DNA of 61,652 nt from Polynucleobacter meluiroseus (GTDB taxonomy: Bacteria; Pseudomonadota; Gammaproteobacteria; Burkholderiales; Burkholderiaceae): NCBI GenBank assembly GCA_945947155.1, contig CAMEXM010000003.1, forward strand, positions 1 to 61,652, written 5' to 3'. Under the pieces are notes generated by a model, which saw only the letters and a program-made list of their open reading frames with translations, ran no database searches and was not told the origin of the DNA. Shown in pieces: positions 54,377 through 61,652 of the stretch (its first letter is position 1; each line of letters opens with the position of its first letter). Position numbers and translations under genes: made by a program.

Positions 54377-55297
54377 TTAAACCAACTGCTGAATCCCGGC
54401 TAGAACCCAACCGCCAGCGCCATGAATTGGCTTGCTCAGGTTCCAAATTTCGGTAAATGACTCCGCTTGAGCATCTGCCTGCTCGCGAATCATGCCAGTG
54501 AATTGAATACTGGCTAAATAATTGTCTTGGCCCGTTTCAACACCCAACAGCTCGGCGTTTAAGCTCACCACGTCAGTTTGATTACTTGCTTCTGCGCGTG
54601 CTTTCAAATCTTGCGTTAAGTTACTAAACATCTCGGGGGTAGCAAATTCACGCAAGGAATTCAAATCGCCGTCATCCCATGCTTTTTGCAATTTAACGAA
54701 ATAGTGCTTTGCATTGTCCAAAAATGCGTATTCGTCAAATCCCTCTGGTACGGATTTCGCCACCTCAGGAACGACTGCTGCTGCGCCACCAAAAGAGGCG
54801 GCTACAGGTACAAAGCCTGGCTCGTTGCGGGCGTTTCCTTGCTCATGTGCCGTGCGCTGCATGCCATTACTACCCGCAGCGGCTGGGCTTGCGCGCCCTG
54901 CACCCGACATCGATGGGATAAAGCGCTTCACGATAAAGAAAAGGAGTAAGCCAACTGCCAAGGCAATCAAAATTCCGGTAAACATCGAAGCCGCGGCTTC
55001 ACCCAAACCAAAATGGGAGAGAAGGTAAGCAATACCAAGGCCGGCCGCTAAACCACCCAACATGCCGCCAATTCCAGGGCGCTTGGGTGCTGCCGCTGCT
55101 GCATTACCAGCGGCGGGTGCCGCAGGCTGTGCTTGCTGTGCAGGCTTTTGAGCTTGTGCAGGCTGCGCCTGCTTTTGTACTGGGGCCGATTGGCCAACAT
55201 TTTTTCCGTTGCCGAGGCGCTTAGCGTCGACGTAGCCAACCGAAGAAAAGGTCAGTGCGACAGTTAATACGATAGCTTTAATAGCATTTTTATTCAT
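54377..55297 (-). CDS. Tim44-like domain protein
   Basis: This is a ~306-residue exported or membrane-anchored protein. It has an N-terminal signal sequence ('AIKAIVLTVALTFSSVGYVDA'), a Gln/Ala/Pro-rich low-complexity stretch ('AQPAQAQKPAQQAQPAAPAAG'), a small glycine-rich membrane segment ('GIGGMLGGLAAGLGIAYLL') plus a second ('AASMFTGILIALAVGLLLFFIV'), and a C-terminal Tim44-like domain (~170-305: 'FVKLQKAWDDGDLNSLREFATPEMFSNL'). The Tim44 fold resembles NTF2 and may bind lipids or proteins. The ORF track starts at 55321. I use ATG 55297 because it has 'GGAGAC' upstream and begins the signal. It lies between ubiE and ubiJ. Confidence 0.88.
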   Translation of the reverse strand: MNKNAIKAIVLTVALTFSSVGYVDAKRLGNGKNVGQSAPVQKQAQPAQAQKPAQQAQPAAPAAGNAAAAAPKRPGIGGMLGGLAAGLGIAYLLSHFGLGEAAASMFTGILIALAVGLLLFFIVKRFIPSMSGAGRASPAAAGSNGMQRTAHEQGNARNEPGFVPVAASFGGAAAVVPEVAKSVPEGFDEYAFLDNAKHYFVKLQKAWDDGDLNSLREFATPEMFSNLTQDLKARAEASNQTDVVSLNAELLGVETGQDNYLASIQFTGMIREQADAQAESFTEIWNLSKPIHGAGGWVLAGIQQLV

Positions 55298-55338
55298 TTT
55301 TTTAAGTCTCCAGGAATGCATAACGACAAAACTAACAA

Positions 55339-56082
55339 TTAGTATTTAATACCAATATGGAGCGCAACGATACCCCCAGTTAATCTATGGGTATAAACAG
55401 CATCAAAACCGGCCTCTAGCATCATTTTTTTTAAGGTTTCGGCATCGGGGTGCATCCGAATCGATTCCGCCAAATACCGATAACTTTCAGCATCTTGGGC
55501 AATTTTTTCACCCAACCACGGCAGCACCTTGAAAGAATACACATCGTACGCCGGCTGCAACATGGCATCGGGCTTCGAAAACTCGAGCACCAACACCCGC
55601 CCACCCGGTTTGATCACGCGCAGCATTTCACTTAAGGCGCGCTCTTTGTGCGTCATATTACGAAGCCCAAACGCAACCGTCACCACATCAAAGTGATTTG
55701 CTGAGAAGGGAATGGACTCAGCATCGAATTGCACGCAGGGTAAAACCATGCCTCGGTCGATTAGGCGATCGCGCCCCACTCCCAACATCGACGCGTTGAT
55801 ATCGCTAAGCCAAACCTCGGCATCGGGATGCTTACCCCACTCTGCTGCAGTTGCAAATGCGGCAGCGAGGTCGCCCGTACCTCCAGCAATATCAAGAATG
55901 CGCTGCCCAGGACGAACCTGTGCCTTAGCAATCGTGAGTTTTTTCCAAATGCGGTGCAAGCCAAATGACATCAAGTCATTCATCACGTCGTATTTATTGG
56001 CTACGGAGTGAAAGACATCGGCGACCTTACCTGCTTTCTCTCCCTCGTCTACCGTTTGGTAACCAAAATGGGTTTTATTCAT
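55339..56082 (-). CDS. ubiE: demethylmenaquinol/2-methoxy-6-polyprenylbenzoquinol methyltransferase UbiE
   Basis: This is a 247-residue SAM-dependent C-methyltransferase of ubiquinone and menaquinone synthesis. Signature segments are '[25 protein letters not shown]', '[16 protein letters not shown]' (SAM loop), '[18 protein letters not shown]', '[38 protein letters not shown]' and '[26 protein letters not shown]'. Length is typical. It lies 19 bases after the DUF971 gene and 41 bases before the Tim44 gene, whose role beside Ubi genes is unclear. Confidence 0.97.
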   Translation of the reverse strand: MNKTHFGYQTVDEGEKAGKVADVFHSVANKYDVMNDLMSFGLHRIWKKLTIAKAQVRPGQRILDIAGGTGDLAAAFATAAEWGKHPDAEVWLSDINASMLGVGRDRLIDRGMVLPCVQFDAESIPFSANHFDVVTVAFGLRNMTHKERALSEMLRVIKPGGRVLVLEFSKPDAMLQPAYDVYSFKVLPWLGEKIAQDAESYRYLAESIRMHPDAETLKKMMLEAGFDAVYTHRLTGGIVALHIGIKY

Positions 56083-56101
56083 ATTGCGGCATCTGGGGTG
56101 T

Positions 56102-56497
56102 TTATTTATTTCCGCAGGAATGGCCTTCGTGGCCAGTTTGCGCCATCGCGACGTCGCGGCTTGCGCCTGCTTGCTTTAACTTATCGAGGTAATCATTCCA
56201 CAACGCATCTTGGTTTTCGCAGAGAAAATACAAGTACTCCCAGGAAAACAATCCAGAATCATGTCCATCAGAGAACATGGGGCGAATCGCATAGTGGCCT
56301 ACTGGCTCAAGATCATTAATCCCAACATCGCGTTTGCCGGTTTGCAAAGTCTCTTGACCAGGACCGTGGCCCCGGACCTCTGCTGAGGGCGATAACACGC
56401 GTAAGAATTCGAATGGCAAACGGTATGAATTGCCGCTCTCGTAACTCAGCTCCAATACCTTGGATTGCTGGTGCATCACTACATTTGTTGGAATCAT
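56102..56497 (-). CDS. DUF971 protein
   Basis: This is a 131-residue protein with the DUF971 (gamma-butyrobetaine hydroxylase N-terminal-like) domain, a small zinc-ribbon-like fold. '[32 protein letters not shown]' and '[27 protein letters not shown]' are typical. It has been linked to Fe-S protein maturation or Mrp-like genes in some organisms, but this is not established. It overlaps the end of the FAD/Fe-S oxidoreductase gene by one base and precedes ubiE. A histidine (H-D-S-G motif) may bind metal. Confidence 0.9.
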   Translation of the reverse strand: MIPTNVVMHQQSKVLELSYESGNSYRLPFEFLRVLSPSAEVRGHGPGQETLQTGKRDVGINDLEPVGHYAIRPMFSDGHDSGLFSWEYLYFLCENQDALWNDYLDKLKQAGASRDVAMAQTGHEGHSCGNK

Positions 56498-59400
56498 TAA
56501 ACCAATACCCTCTCAATGCCACCCTGATTGGCTTGGGTGACGTAATCTTGCATCCAATTGTCGCCCAAGATACGCTGCGCCATTTCAACGACGATGTAAT
56601 CTGCGGTAGTTGCACTATCGGCATCAAAGCGCGATAAGCCTTGCAAGCAAGATGGGCAGCTGGTTAACACTTTGACTTCGCCAGTGAAATCCGCTTTTAA
56701 GTTGGCGGCCGCCTTTTCCATTTCAATCTGCTTACGAAAGCGGATCTGCGTCGAAATATCAGGGCGTGTCACCGCCAAAGTACCTGACTCACCACAGCAG
56801 CGCTCATTCTTCAAGATGGCTTGTTTGTCTTCCGTCTGAATCAGTTCATTCACCGTCTTCAGTGGGTCTTGCAACTTCATCGGCGAATGGCAGGGGTCAT
56901 GGTACATGTAACGTACGCCCGTCACGCCCTCTAACTTGACACCCTTCTCCAATAAGTATTCATGAATATCAATGATGCGGCATCCAGGGAAGATCTGCTC
57001 AAACTGATAACCCGCCAATTGGTCGTAGCAAGTACCGCACGACACTACGACCGTTTTGATATCCAAATAGTTCAGCGTATTCGCTACCCGATGGAACAGC
57101 ACGCGATTGTCTGTAATCATCTTCTCTGCTTTGTCGAACTCACCATTACCGCGCTGGGGATAGCCGCAACACAGGTAACCCGGTGGTAATACGGTTTGCA
57201 CACCGACATTCCAAAGCATCGCTTGAGTGGCAAGGCCTACTTGCGAAAACAAACGCTCAGAGCCGCAACCTGGGAAATAAAATACTGCCTCGGTATCTGC
57301 AGTCGTTATCTTTGGATCACGAATGATCGGGACGTAATTGGCATCTTCAATATCCAAGAGGGCTCGGGCGGTTTTCTTGGGCAAGTTCCCCGGCATCTTC
57401 TTGTTAATGAAATGAATGACCTGTTCTTTCATCGGCGGCTTACCTACCGTCGCAGGTGGCGTAGCTGTTTGTTTTTTGGCAAAGCCGCGTAGCAAATTAT
57501 TTGCAATGCGCTGCGCCTTATAACCCCACTCAATCACTACCTTACGCGTCAAGCGAATCGTGTCGGGGTTGCTGGCATTCAAAAAGAACATCGATGTAGC
57601 TGTACCAATATTGAAGCGCTGCTGACCCATCTTGCGCAGTAAGTTGCGCATATTCATCGTCACATCACCAAAGTCGATCTTGACTGGACAAGGTGTAGCG
57701 CACTTATGGCAGACCGTGCAGTGGGCCGCTACGTCATCAAACATTTCCCAGTGGCGGATTGAAATACCGCGCCGGGTCTGTTCCTCATATAAAAACGCTT
57801 CGATCAGCAGGGATGTCGCCAAGATCTTATCGCGTGGGCTGTAAAGCATGTTTGCCCTGGGCACATGAGTGGCGCAAACGGGCTTACATTTACCGCAACG
57901 CAAACAATCTTTCACGCTATCGGCGATCGCGCCAATATCGCTTTGCTGCATGATCAAGGACTCGTGGCCCATCAATCCAAAGCTGGGCGTATACGCCATG
58001 CTCAAATCCGCATAGGGCATCAACTTACCCTTATTGAATCTGCCTTCCGGATCAACGCGATTTTTATACGCCCTGAAGTCTTTTAACTCTTCTTCGGTAA
58101 GGTACTCGAGCTTCGTAATACCAATGCCGTGCTCACCTGAGATCACACCATCGAGCGAGCGCGCTAAAGCCATAATTTGATCAACCGAGCGATGTGCATC
58201 TTGCAACATGCCGTAGTCATCGGAGTTCACTGGAATATTCGTATGCACGTTGCCATCACCGGCATGCATGTGTAGCGCCACAAATACACGCTTACGCAAA
58301 ATAGCCTGGTGGGTTTTTTCTAGCTCAGCCAAAATCTGTTCAAACGCAGCGCCGCCAAAAATGATGCGCAGCTCCGCACGCACATCGGTCTTCCACGATG
58401 CGCGTAGGGTGTAGTTCTGTAGCTCAGGAAAGAAACGATCGAGGTCAGTCAACCAACTAGCCCAACGCGCCCGCACCTGGTGTAACAGTGCAATAGCGCC
58501 ATCGACACGATCACCCAGGATTTCGGTGGGAGAAATGTCATCGTCTTCATCGGCCTTGCCCAGCGGTAAATTGCTTTTGCGCAAAAATGCTTCAAGCGCA
58601 TCCAATAACTGCAGTTTATTTTTAAGGGAGAGTTCAATATTGATGCGCTCAATGCCATCGGTGTATTCACCCATGCGATCGAGTGGAATCACTACGTCTT
58701 CGTTAATTTTGAAGGCATTGGTGTGGCGTGCAATCGCAGCAGTACGCGCCCGATCTAACCAAAATTTCTTACGCGCTTCGGGACTAACTGCAACAAAGCC
58801 TTCGCCCACGCGCAAATTAGCCATGCGCACCACTTCACTTGTCGCAGCAGCGACAGCAGACTCATCATCGCCGGCGATGTCGCCGATCAATACCATCTTA
58901 GGCAGGGTATTGCGCTTGGACTTCGTGGAATAACCCACTGCTTTTAAATAGCGATCATCCAAATGCTCAAGACCAGCGAGAATAGGACCGCCCTCACGAC
59001 TTAAACCATCGAGATAGGCTTTGATCTCCACAATACTCGGGATGGCTTCACGGGCTTGTCCAAAGAATTCTAGGCAAACGGTGCGCATGTATTGCGGCAT
59101 ACGATGGAGAATCCAGGTGGCACTCGTAATAAGGCCATCACATCCCTCTTTTTGTACACCTGGCAGTCCCGATAAAAACTTATCAGTGACGTCTTTACCT
59201 AAACCCGCTTTCCGAAAGCGACGACCTTCGATATGAAGGGTCTCGCGACGCAATACCTTCTCGCCCGGCGCCTGCAATCCATCGGACCACACCAGATCAA
59301 ATTGCGCAGCCTCGGCCTCATGAATCTTGCCCAGGTTATGGTTTACACGAATCACATCGAGCCAATTACCCTCGGGATCAACCATGCGCCAACTGGCCAG

Positions 59401-60333
59401 ATTATCCAAAGCAGTGCCCCATAAAACTGCTTTCTTACCACCTGCATTCATTGCCACGTTGCCGCCAATACAGCTAGCATCCGCCGAAGTGGGGTCTACC
59501 GCAAACACCAAGCCTGCGCGCTCTGCCGCCTCGGCAACGCGACGCGTTACAACACCGGCACCCGTGAAAATGGTTGGTACTGCCTCGCTTAAACCAGGTA
59601 GCGTTACCTTAACTACAGGGTCAATTTGTTCCAGTTTTTCCGTATTGATGACTGCCGACATAGCAACTAAGGGGATGGCGCCACCGGTATAGCCAGTGCC
59701 ACCCCCGCGTGGAATGATGGTGAGCCCGAGCTCAATACAGGCCGTAACTAAGCCTGGTATTTCTGCTTCGGTATCTGGCTTCAATACAACGAACGGGTAT
59801 TCAACGCGCCAATCCGTTGCATCGGTCACGTGGGCAACACGCGACATGCCGTCAAAGGCGACATTGTCGAGAGCAGTGTGGCGACCTAATACCTTGTGCG
59901 CGCGTTTACGTAACTGGGCAACAGTTTCAAAATTCTGCTCAAACAACTCGACCGCAGAACGCGCTGCTTTAATCAAGATTTCAACTTGGTCGGCCGAATC
60001 GCCCGTCATTCTTTTTTCAACTTCACTCAAGCGATGCCAGAGCGCGCTAATCAGCATGCTGCGGCGTTTGGTGTTATCCAATAAATCGTCTTGCAGATAG
60101 GGATTGCGCTGAACCACCCAAATATCACCCAATACCTCGAAGAGCATGCGAGCCGAGCGACCTGTCTTGCGGACACCCCGGAGTGAATCCAGTACGCGCC
60201 AGGACTCTGGCCCTAAAAGGCGAATAACGATTTCACGGTCTGAGAAAGAGGTGTAGTTGTACGGAATTTCCCGTAAACGGGGCTCCCCAGCCTCAGCAGT
60301 GAGCAATTGATTTAATCCGAGTGGGGCGTTCAT
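56497..60333 (-). CDS. FAD-binding and Fe-S (GlcD/GlpC-like) oxidoreductase, DUF3683 type
   Basis: This is a very long (~1278-residue) fused oxidoreductase. After a DUF3683 N-terminal region ('[22 protein letters not shown]') comes a GlcD/D-lactate-dehydrogenase-like FAD domain ('[20 protein letters not shown]' near residue 212, '[19 protein letters not shown]') and its substrate domain ('[21 protein letters not shown]', '[17 protein letters not shown]'). Two ferredoxin-like CxxCxxCxxxC motifs follow (~807 '[11 protein letters not shown]', ~870 '[12 protein letters not shown]'), then two CCG domains ('[10 protein letters not shown]', '[15 protein letters not shown]'). Single-chain D-2-hydroxyacid dehydrogenases of this design feed electrons to quinone. 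The substrate is unknown. The ORF track starts at a TTG (60414). I use the ATG at 60333, where family similarity starts. Confidence 0.9.
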   Translation of the reverse strand: MNAPLGLNQLLTAEAGEPRLREIPYNYTSFSDREIVIRLLGPESWRVLDSLRGVRKTGRSARMLFEVLGDIWVVQRNPYLQDDLLDNTKRRSMLISALWHRLSEVEKRMTGDSADQVEILIKAARSAVELFEQNFETVAQLRKRAHKVLGRHTALDNVAFDGMSRVAHVTDATDWRVEYPFVVLKPDTEAEIPGLVTACIELGLTIIPRGGGTGYTGGAIPLVAMSAVINTEKLEQIDPVVKVTLPGLSEAVPTIFTGAGVVTRRVAEAAERAGLVFAVDPTSADASCIGGNVAMNAGGKKAVLWGTALDNLASWRMVDPEGNWLDVIRVNHNLGKIHEAEAAQFDLVWSDGLQAPGEKVLRRETLHIEGRRFRKAGLGKDVTDKFLSGLPGVQKEGCDGLITSATWILHRMPQYMRTVCLEFFGQAREAIPSIVEIKAYLDGLSREGGPILAGLEHLDDRYLKAVGYSTKSKRNTLPKMVLIGDIAGDDESAVAAATSEVVRMANLRVGEGFVAVSPEARKKFWLDRARTAAIARHTNAFKINEDVVIPLDRMGEYTDGIERINIELSLKNKLQLLDALEAFLRKSNLPLGKADEDDDISPTEILGDRVDGAIALLHQVRARWASWLTDLDRFFPELQNYTLRASWKTDVRAELRIIFGGAAFEQILAELEKTHQAILRKRVFVALHMHAGDGNVHTNIPVNSDDYGMLQDAHRSVDQIMALARSLDGVISGEHGIGITKLEYLTEEELKDFRAYKNRVDPEGRFNKGKLMPYADLSMAYTPSFGLMGHESLIMQQSDIGAIADSVKDCLRCGKCKPVCATHVPRANMLYSPRDKILATSLLIEAFLYEEQTRRGISIRHWEMFDDVAAHCTVCHKCATPCPVKIDFGDVTMNMRNLLRKMGQQRFNIGTATSMFFLNASNPDTIRLTRKVVIEWGYKAQRIANNLLRGFAKKQTATPPATVGKPPMKEQVIHFINKKMPGNLPKKTARALLDIEDANYVPIIRDPKITTADTEAVFYFPGCGSERLFSQVGLATQAMLWNVGVQTVLPPGYLCCGYPQRGNGEFDKAEKMITDNRVLFHRVANTLNYLDIKTVVVSCGTCYDQLAGYQFEQIFPGCRIIDIHEYLLEKGVKLEGVTGVRYMYHDPCHSPMKLQDPLKTVNELIQTEDKQAILKNERCCGESGTLAVTRPDISTQIRFRKQIEMEKAAANLKADFTGEVKVLTSCPSCLQGLSRFDADSATTADYIVVEMAQRILGDNWMQDYVTQANQGGIERVLV

Positions 60334-60466
60334 GGAGTGAGGTTCGTTAAATAGGCATTTTAAAGGAGTAATCCAATCCTGACAGGAATTCCCTAATTTG
60401 GCTGACGACCCCAATAAAACCTTGCAAAACTAAGGGCTTAGGGGCCATCCGTGGTACGCTCATTGC

Positions 60467-61652
60467 ATGGCAATCAACTATTTAAAGAAAATATTAACGG
60501 CTCGCGTTTACGACGTCGCACGCGAAACGGAATTGGAGCTAGCGCCCGCTTTAACGCAGCGTCTTGGTAATCAAATTCTGCTCAAGAGGGAGGATAACCA
60601 GCCGGTTTTCTCTTTTAAGCTGCGCGGCGCTTACAACAAAATGGCACAACTGAGCCCTGCCGCTCTCAAGCGCGGCGTCATCGCCGCCTCGGCCGGAAAC
60701 CATGCCCAGGGCGTAGCCCTTGCAGCCGCCAAAATGGAATGCAAGGCAGTAATTGTGATGCCAGTAACGACCCCTGCAGTCAAAATCGACGCGGTCAAGG
60801 CACGTGGCGGATCATGGACGGAGCTCGTCTTGTTTGGCGAATCGTATAGCGATGCCTTTGATCATGCCAAGATATTAGAAAAAAAACGGGGATTAAGCTT
60901 CGTTCACCCCTTTGATGATCCCGACGTCATCGCCGGTCAAGGAACAATCGCACAGGAAATTTTGCAACAACACCAAGCTCCGATTGATGCCATTTTTGTA
61001 GCCATTGGCGGTGGTGGCCTGATTGCCGGCATTGGCGAGTACGTCAAAGCGGTTCGCCCAGAAACCAAAATTATTGGTGTACAAGCGGCTGATTCCGATG
61101 CCATGCGCCAGTCACTCAAAGCCGGTCGGCGCGTCGAATTAAAAGAGGTGGGTTTATTTTCCGATGGCACTGCCGTCAAGTTAGTCGGTAAAGAAACCTT
61201 CCGCATTTGCAAACGCGTGGTGGATGACATCATCACCGTCGACACCGATGAAATTTGTGCTGCCATTAATGATGTATTTACCGATACGCGCAGTATTTTG
61301 GAGCCCGCTGGTGCACTTGCGATTGCCGGTCTCAAGAAATACGTTGAAAAGAAAAAAGTAAAAGATAAAACCTTAATTGCCATTGCATGCGGCGCCAATA
61401 TGAACTTCAGTCGCCTGCGTTTTGTAGCCGAGCGCGCCGATGTCGGTGAATTTCGGGAGGCCGTCTTTGCAGTTACCATTCCCGAGGAGCGAGGCTCCTT
61501 CAAACGCTTCTGCCAATTACTCGGCAAGCGCAATGTAACGGAGTTTAGTTACCGCATTGCTGATCAAGCCAAAGCGCATATTTTTGTTGGTATTGGCACG
61601 CAGAAGTCAAGCGACAGCATCGAGATCGCCAAGCATTTTGCCAAAGCGGGAT
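60467..61652 (+). CDS. ilvA: threonine ammonia-lyase (threonine deaminase), partial
   Basis: This gene is missing from the ORF track because it runs off the window end; about 395 codons are seen. The PLP enzyme turns threonine into 2-oxobutanoate and ammonia, the first committed step of isoleucine synthesis. The PLP lysine lies in 'QPVFSFKLRGAYNKM', the tetraglycine loop in 'AIGGGGLIAGIGEYV', and 'AASAGNHAQGVALAA' binds substrate. 'LEPAGALAIAGLKKY' and 'CGANMNFSRLRFVAERA' follow. The first ACT-like regulatory subdomain begins at 'EAVFAVTIPEERGSFKRFCQLLG', indicating the long, isoleucine-inhibited biosynthetic form. The missing part is the second half of the regulatory domain. TACGCT lies six bases before the ATG and no ribosome-binding site is seen. 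Confidence 0.95.
   Translation, partial: MAINYLKKILTARVYDVARETELELAPALTQRLGNQILLKREDNQPVFSFKLRGAYNKMAQLSPAALKRGVIAASAGNHAQGVALAAAKMECKAVIVMPVTTPAVKIDAVKARGGSWTELVLFGESYSDAFDHAKILEKKRGLSFVHPFDDPDVIAGQGTIAQEILQQHQAPIDAIFVAIGGGGLIAGIGEYVKAVRPETKIIGVQAADSDAMRQSLKAGRRVELKEVGLFSDGTAVKLVGKETFRICKRVVDDIITVDTDEICAAINDVFTDTRSILEPAGALAIAGLKKYVEKKKVKDKTLIAIACGANMNFSRLRFVAERADVGEFREAVFAVTIPEERGSFKRFCQLLGKRNVTEFSYRIADQAKAHIFVGIGTQKSSDSIEIAKHFAKAG

Noticed and set aside
60334-60414. N-terminal extension of the FAD/Fe-S oxidoreductase in the ORF track
   Set aside because: It starts with TTG and has no family resemblance. The ATG at 60333 begins the conserved DUF3683 region.
60937-61533. Minus-strand 198-residue ORF at the window end
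   Set aside because: It is the shadow of ilvA, which is open on the plus strand with clear PLP-enzyme motifs.

Overview
This window looks like chromosomal core sequence from a betaproteobacterium of the order Burkholderiales. The moderate base composition, compact layout and gene order (aspS-nudB, ubiE-Tim44-ubiJ-ubiB, a DUF3683-type FAD/Fe-S oxidoreductase next to ilvA, lptD beside amgK-murU) fit a Polynucleobacter-like freshwater organism. That genus assignment is inference from gene content, not from a database match. I see no insertion sequence, prophage, integrase or CRISPR array. Almost all of the window is tightly packed protein-coding sequence.

Layout. 1-3.2 kb: the end of a gamma-glutamyltransferase gene, an ammonium transporter, a gamma-carbonic-anhydrase-like hexapeptide protein and an AEC-type permease. 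3.2-10.7 kb (minus strand): maleylacetoacetate isomerase, a TRIC/UPF0126 channel protein, then a locus containing an ActP-like sodium:solute symporter, its DUF4212 small subunit, a TPR protein, a small membrane protein, a DnaQ-like exonuclease and a cNMP/CBS/GlnD-like (DUF294) regulatory protein. 10.8-14.7 kb: a Na+/H+ antiporter-family protein, a HAD dehalogenase, a DedA protein, tRNA-Met with its own terminator, a MOSC protein and a repeat-containing DUF6150 protein. 14.7-23.5 kb (plus): miaB, ybeY, corC, lnt, glyQ, glyS, gmhB and a PlsC-like acyltransferase. This run joins tRNA modification, RNA processing, lipoprotein maturation, glycyl-tRNA synthesis and LPS-core heptose synthesis.

23.4-29.1 kb (minus): lptD-surA-pdxA-rsmA with overlapping genes, in the order known from E. 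coli. 29.1-33.4 kb (plus): amgK-murU (cell-wall sugar recycling), pepP and a ubiH-like hydroxylase. 33.5-38.7 kb (plus): dusB-fis, purH and ruvCAB. 38.7-45.9 kb: tyrS, anmK, erpA, argC, rplM-rpsI, an OsmC protein, RNase P RNA (rnpB, absent from the ORF track) and pyrC. 45.9-60.4 kb (minus): glycerate 2-kinase, an Atm1-like ABC exporter, nudB, aspS, a DUF502 protein, ubiB, ubiJ, a Tim44-domain protein, ubiE, a DUF971 protein and a ~1278-residue FAD/Fe-S oxidoreductase. The window ends inside ilvA, which is also missing from the ORF track.

Genes that work together. UbiH, UbiB, UbiJ and UbiE all belong to ubiquinone synthesis. LptD, SurA, Lnt and GmhB build the outer membrane. AnmK, AmgK and MurU recycle N-acetylmuramate. 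MiaB, DusB, RsmA, YbeY and RNase P modify or process RNA. The least ordinary items are a candidate small RNA between rplM and the osmC gene (43799-43902, minus) with its own promoter and terminator, the symporter/regulator locus, a Rho-independent terminator placed directly in front of ubiJ, and an LptD that appears to keep only two cysteines.
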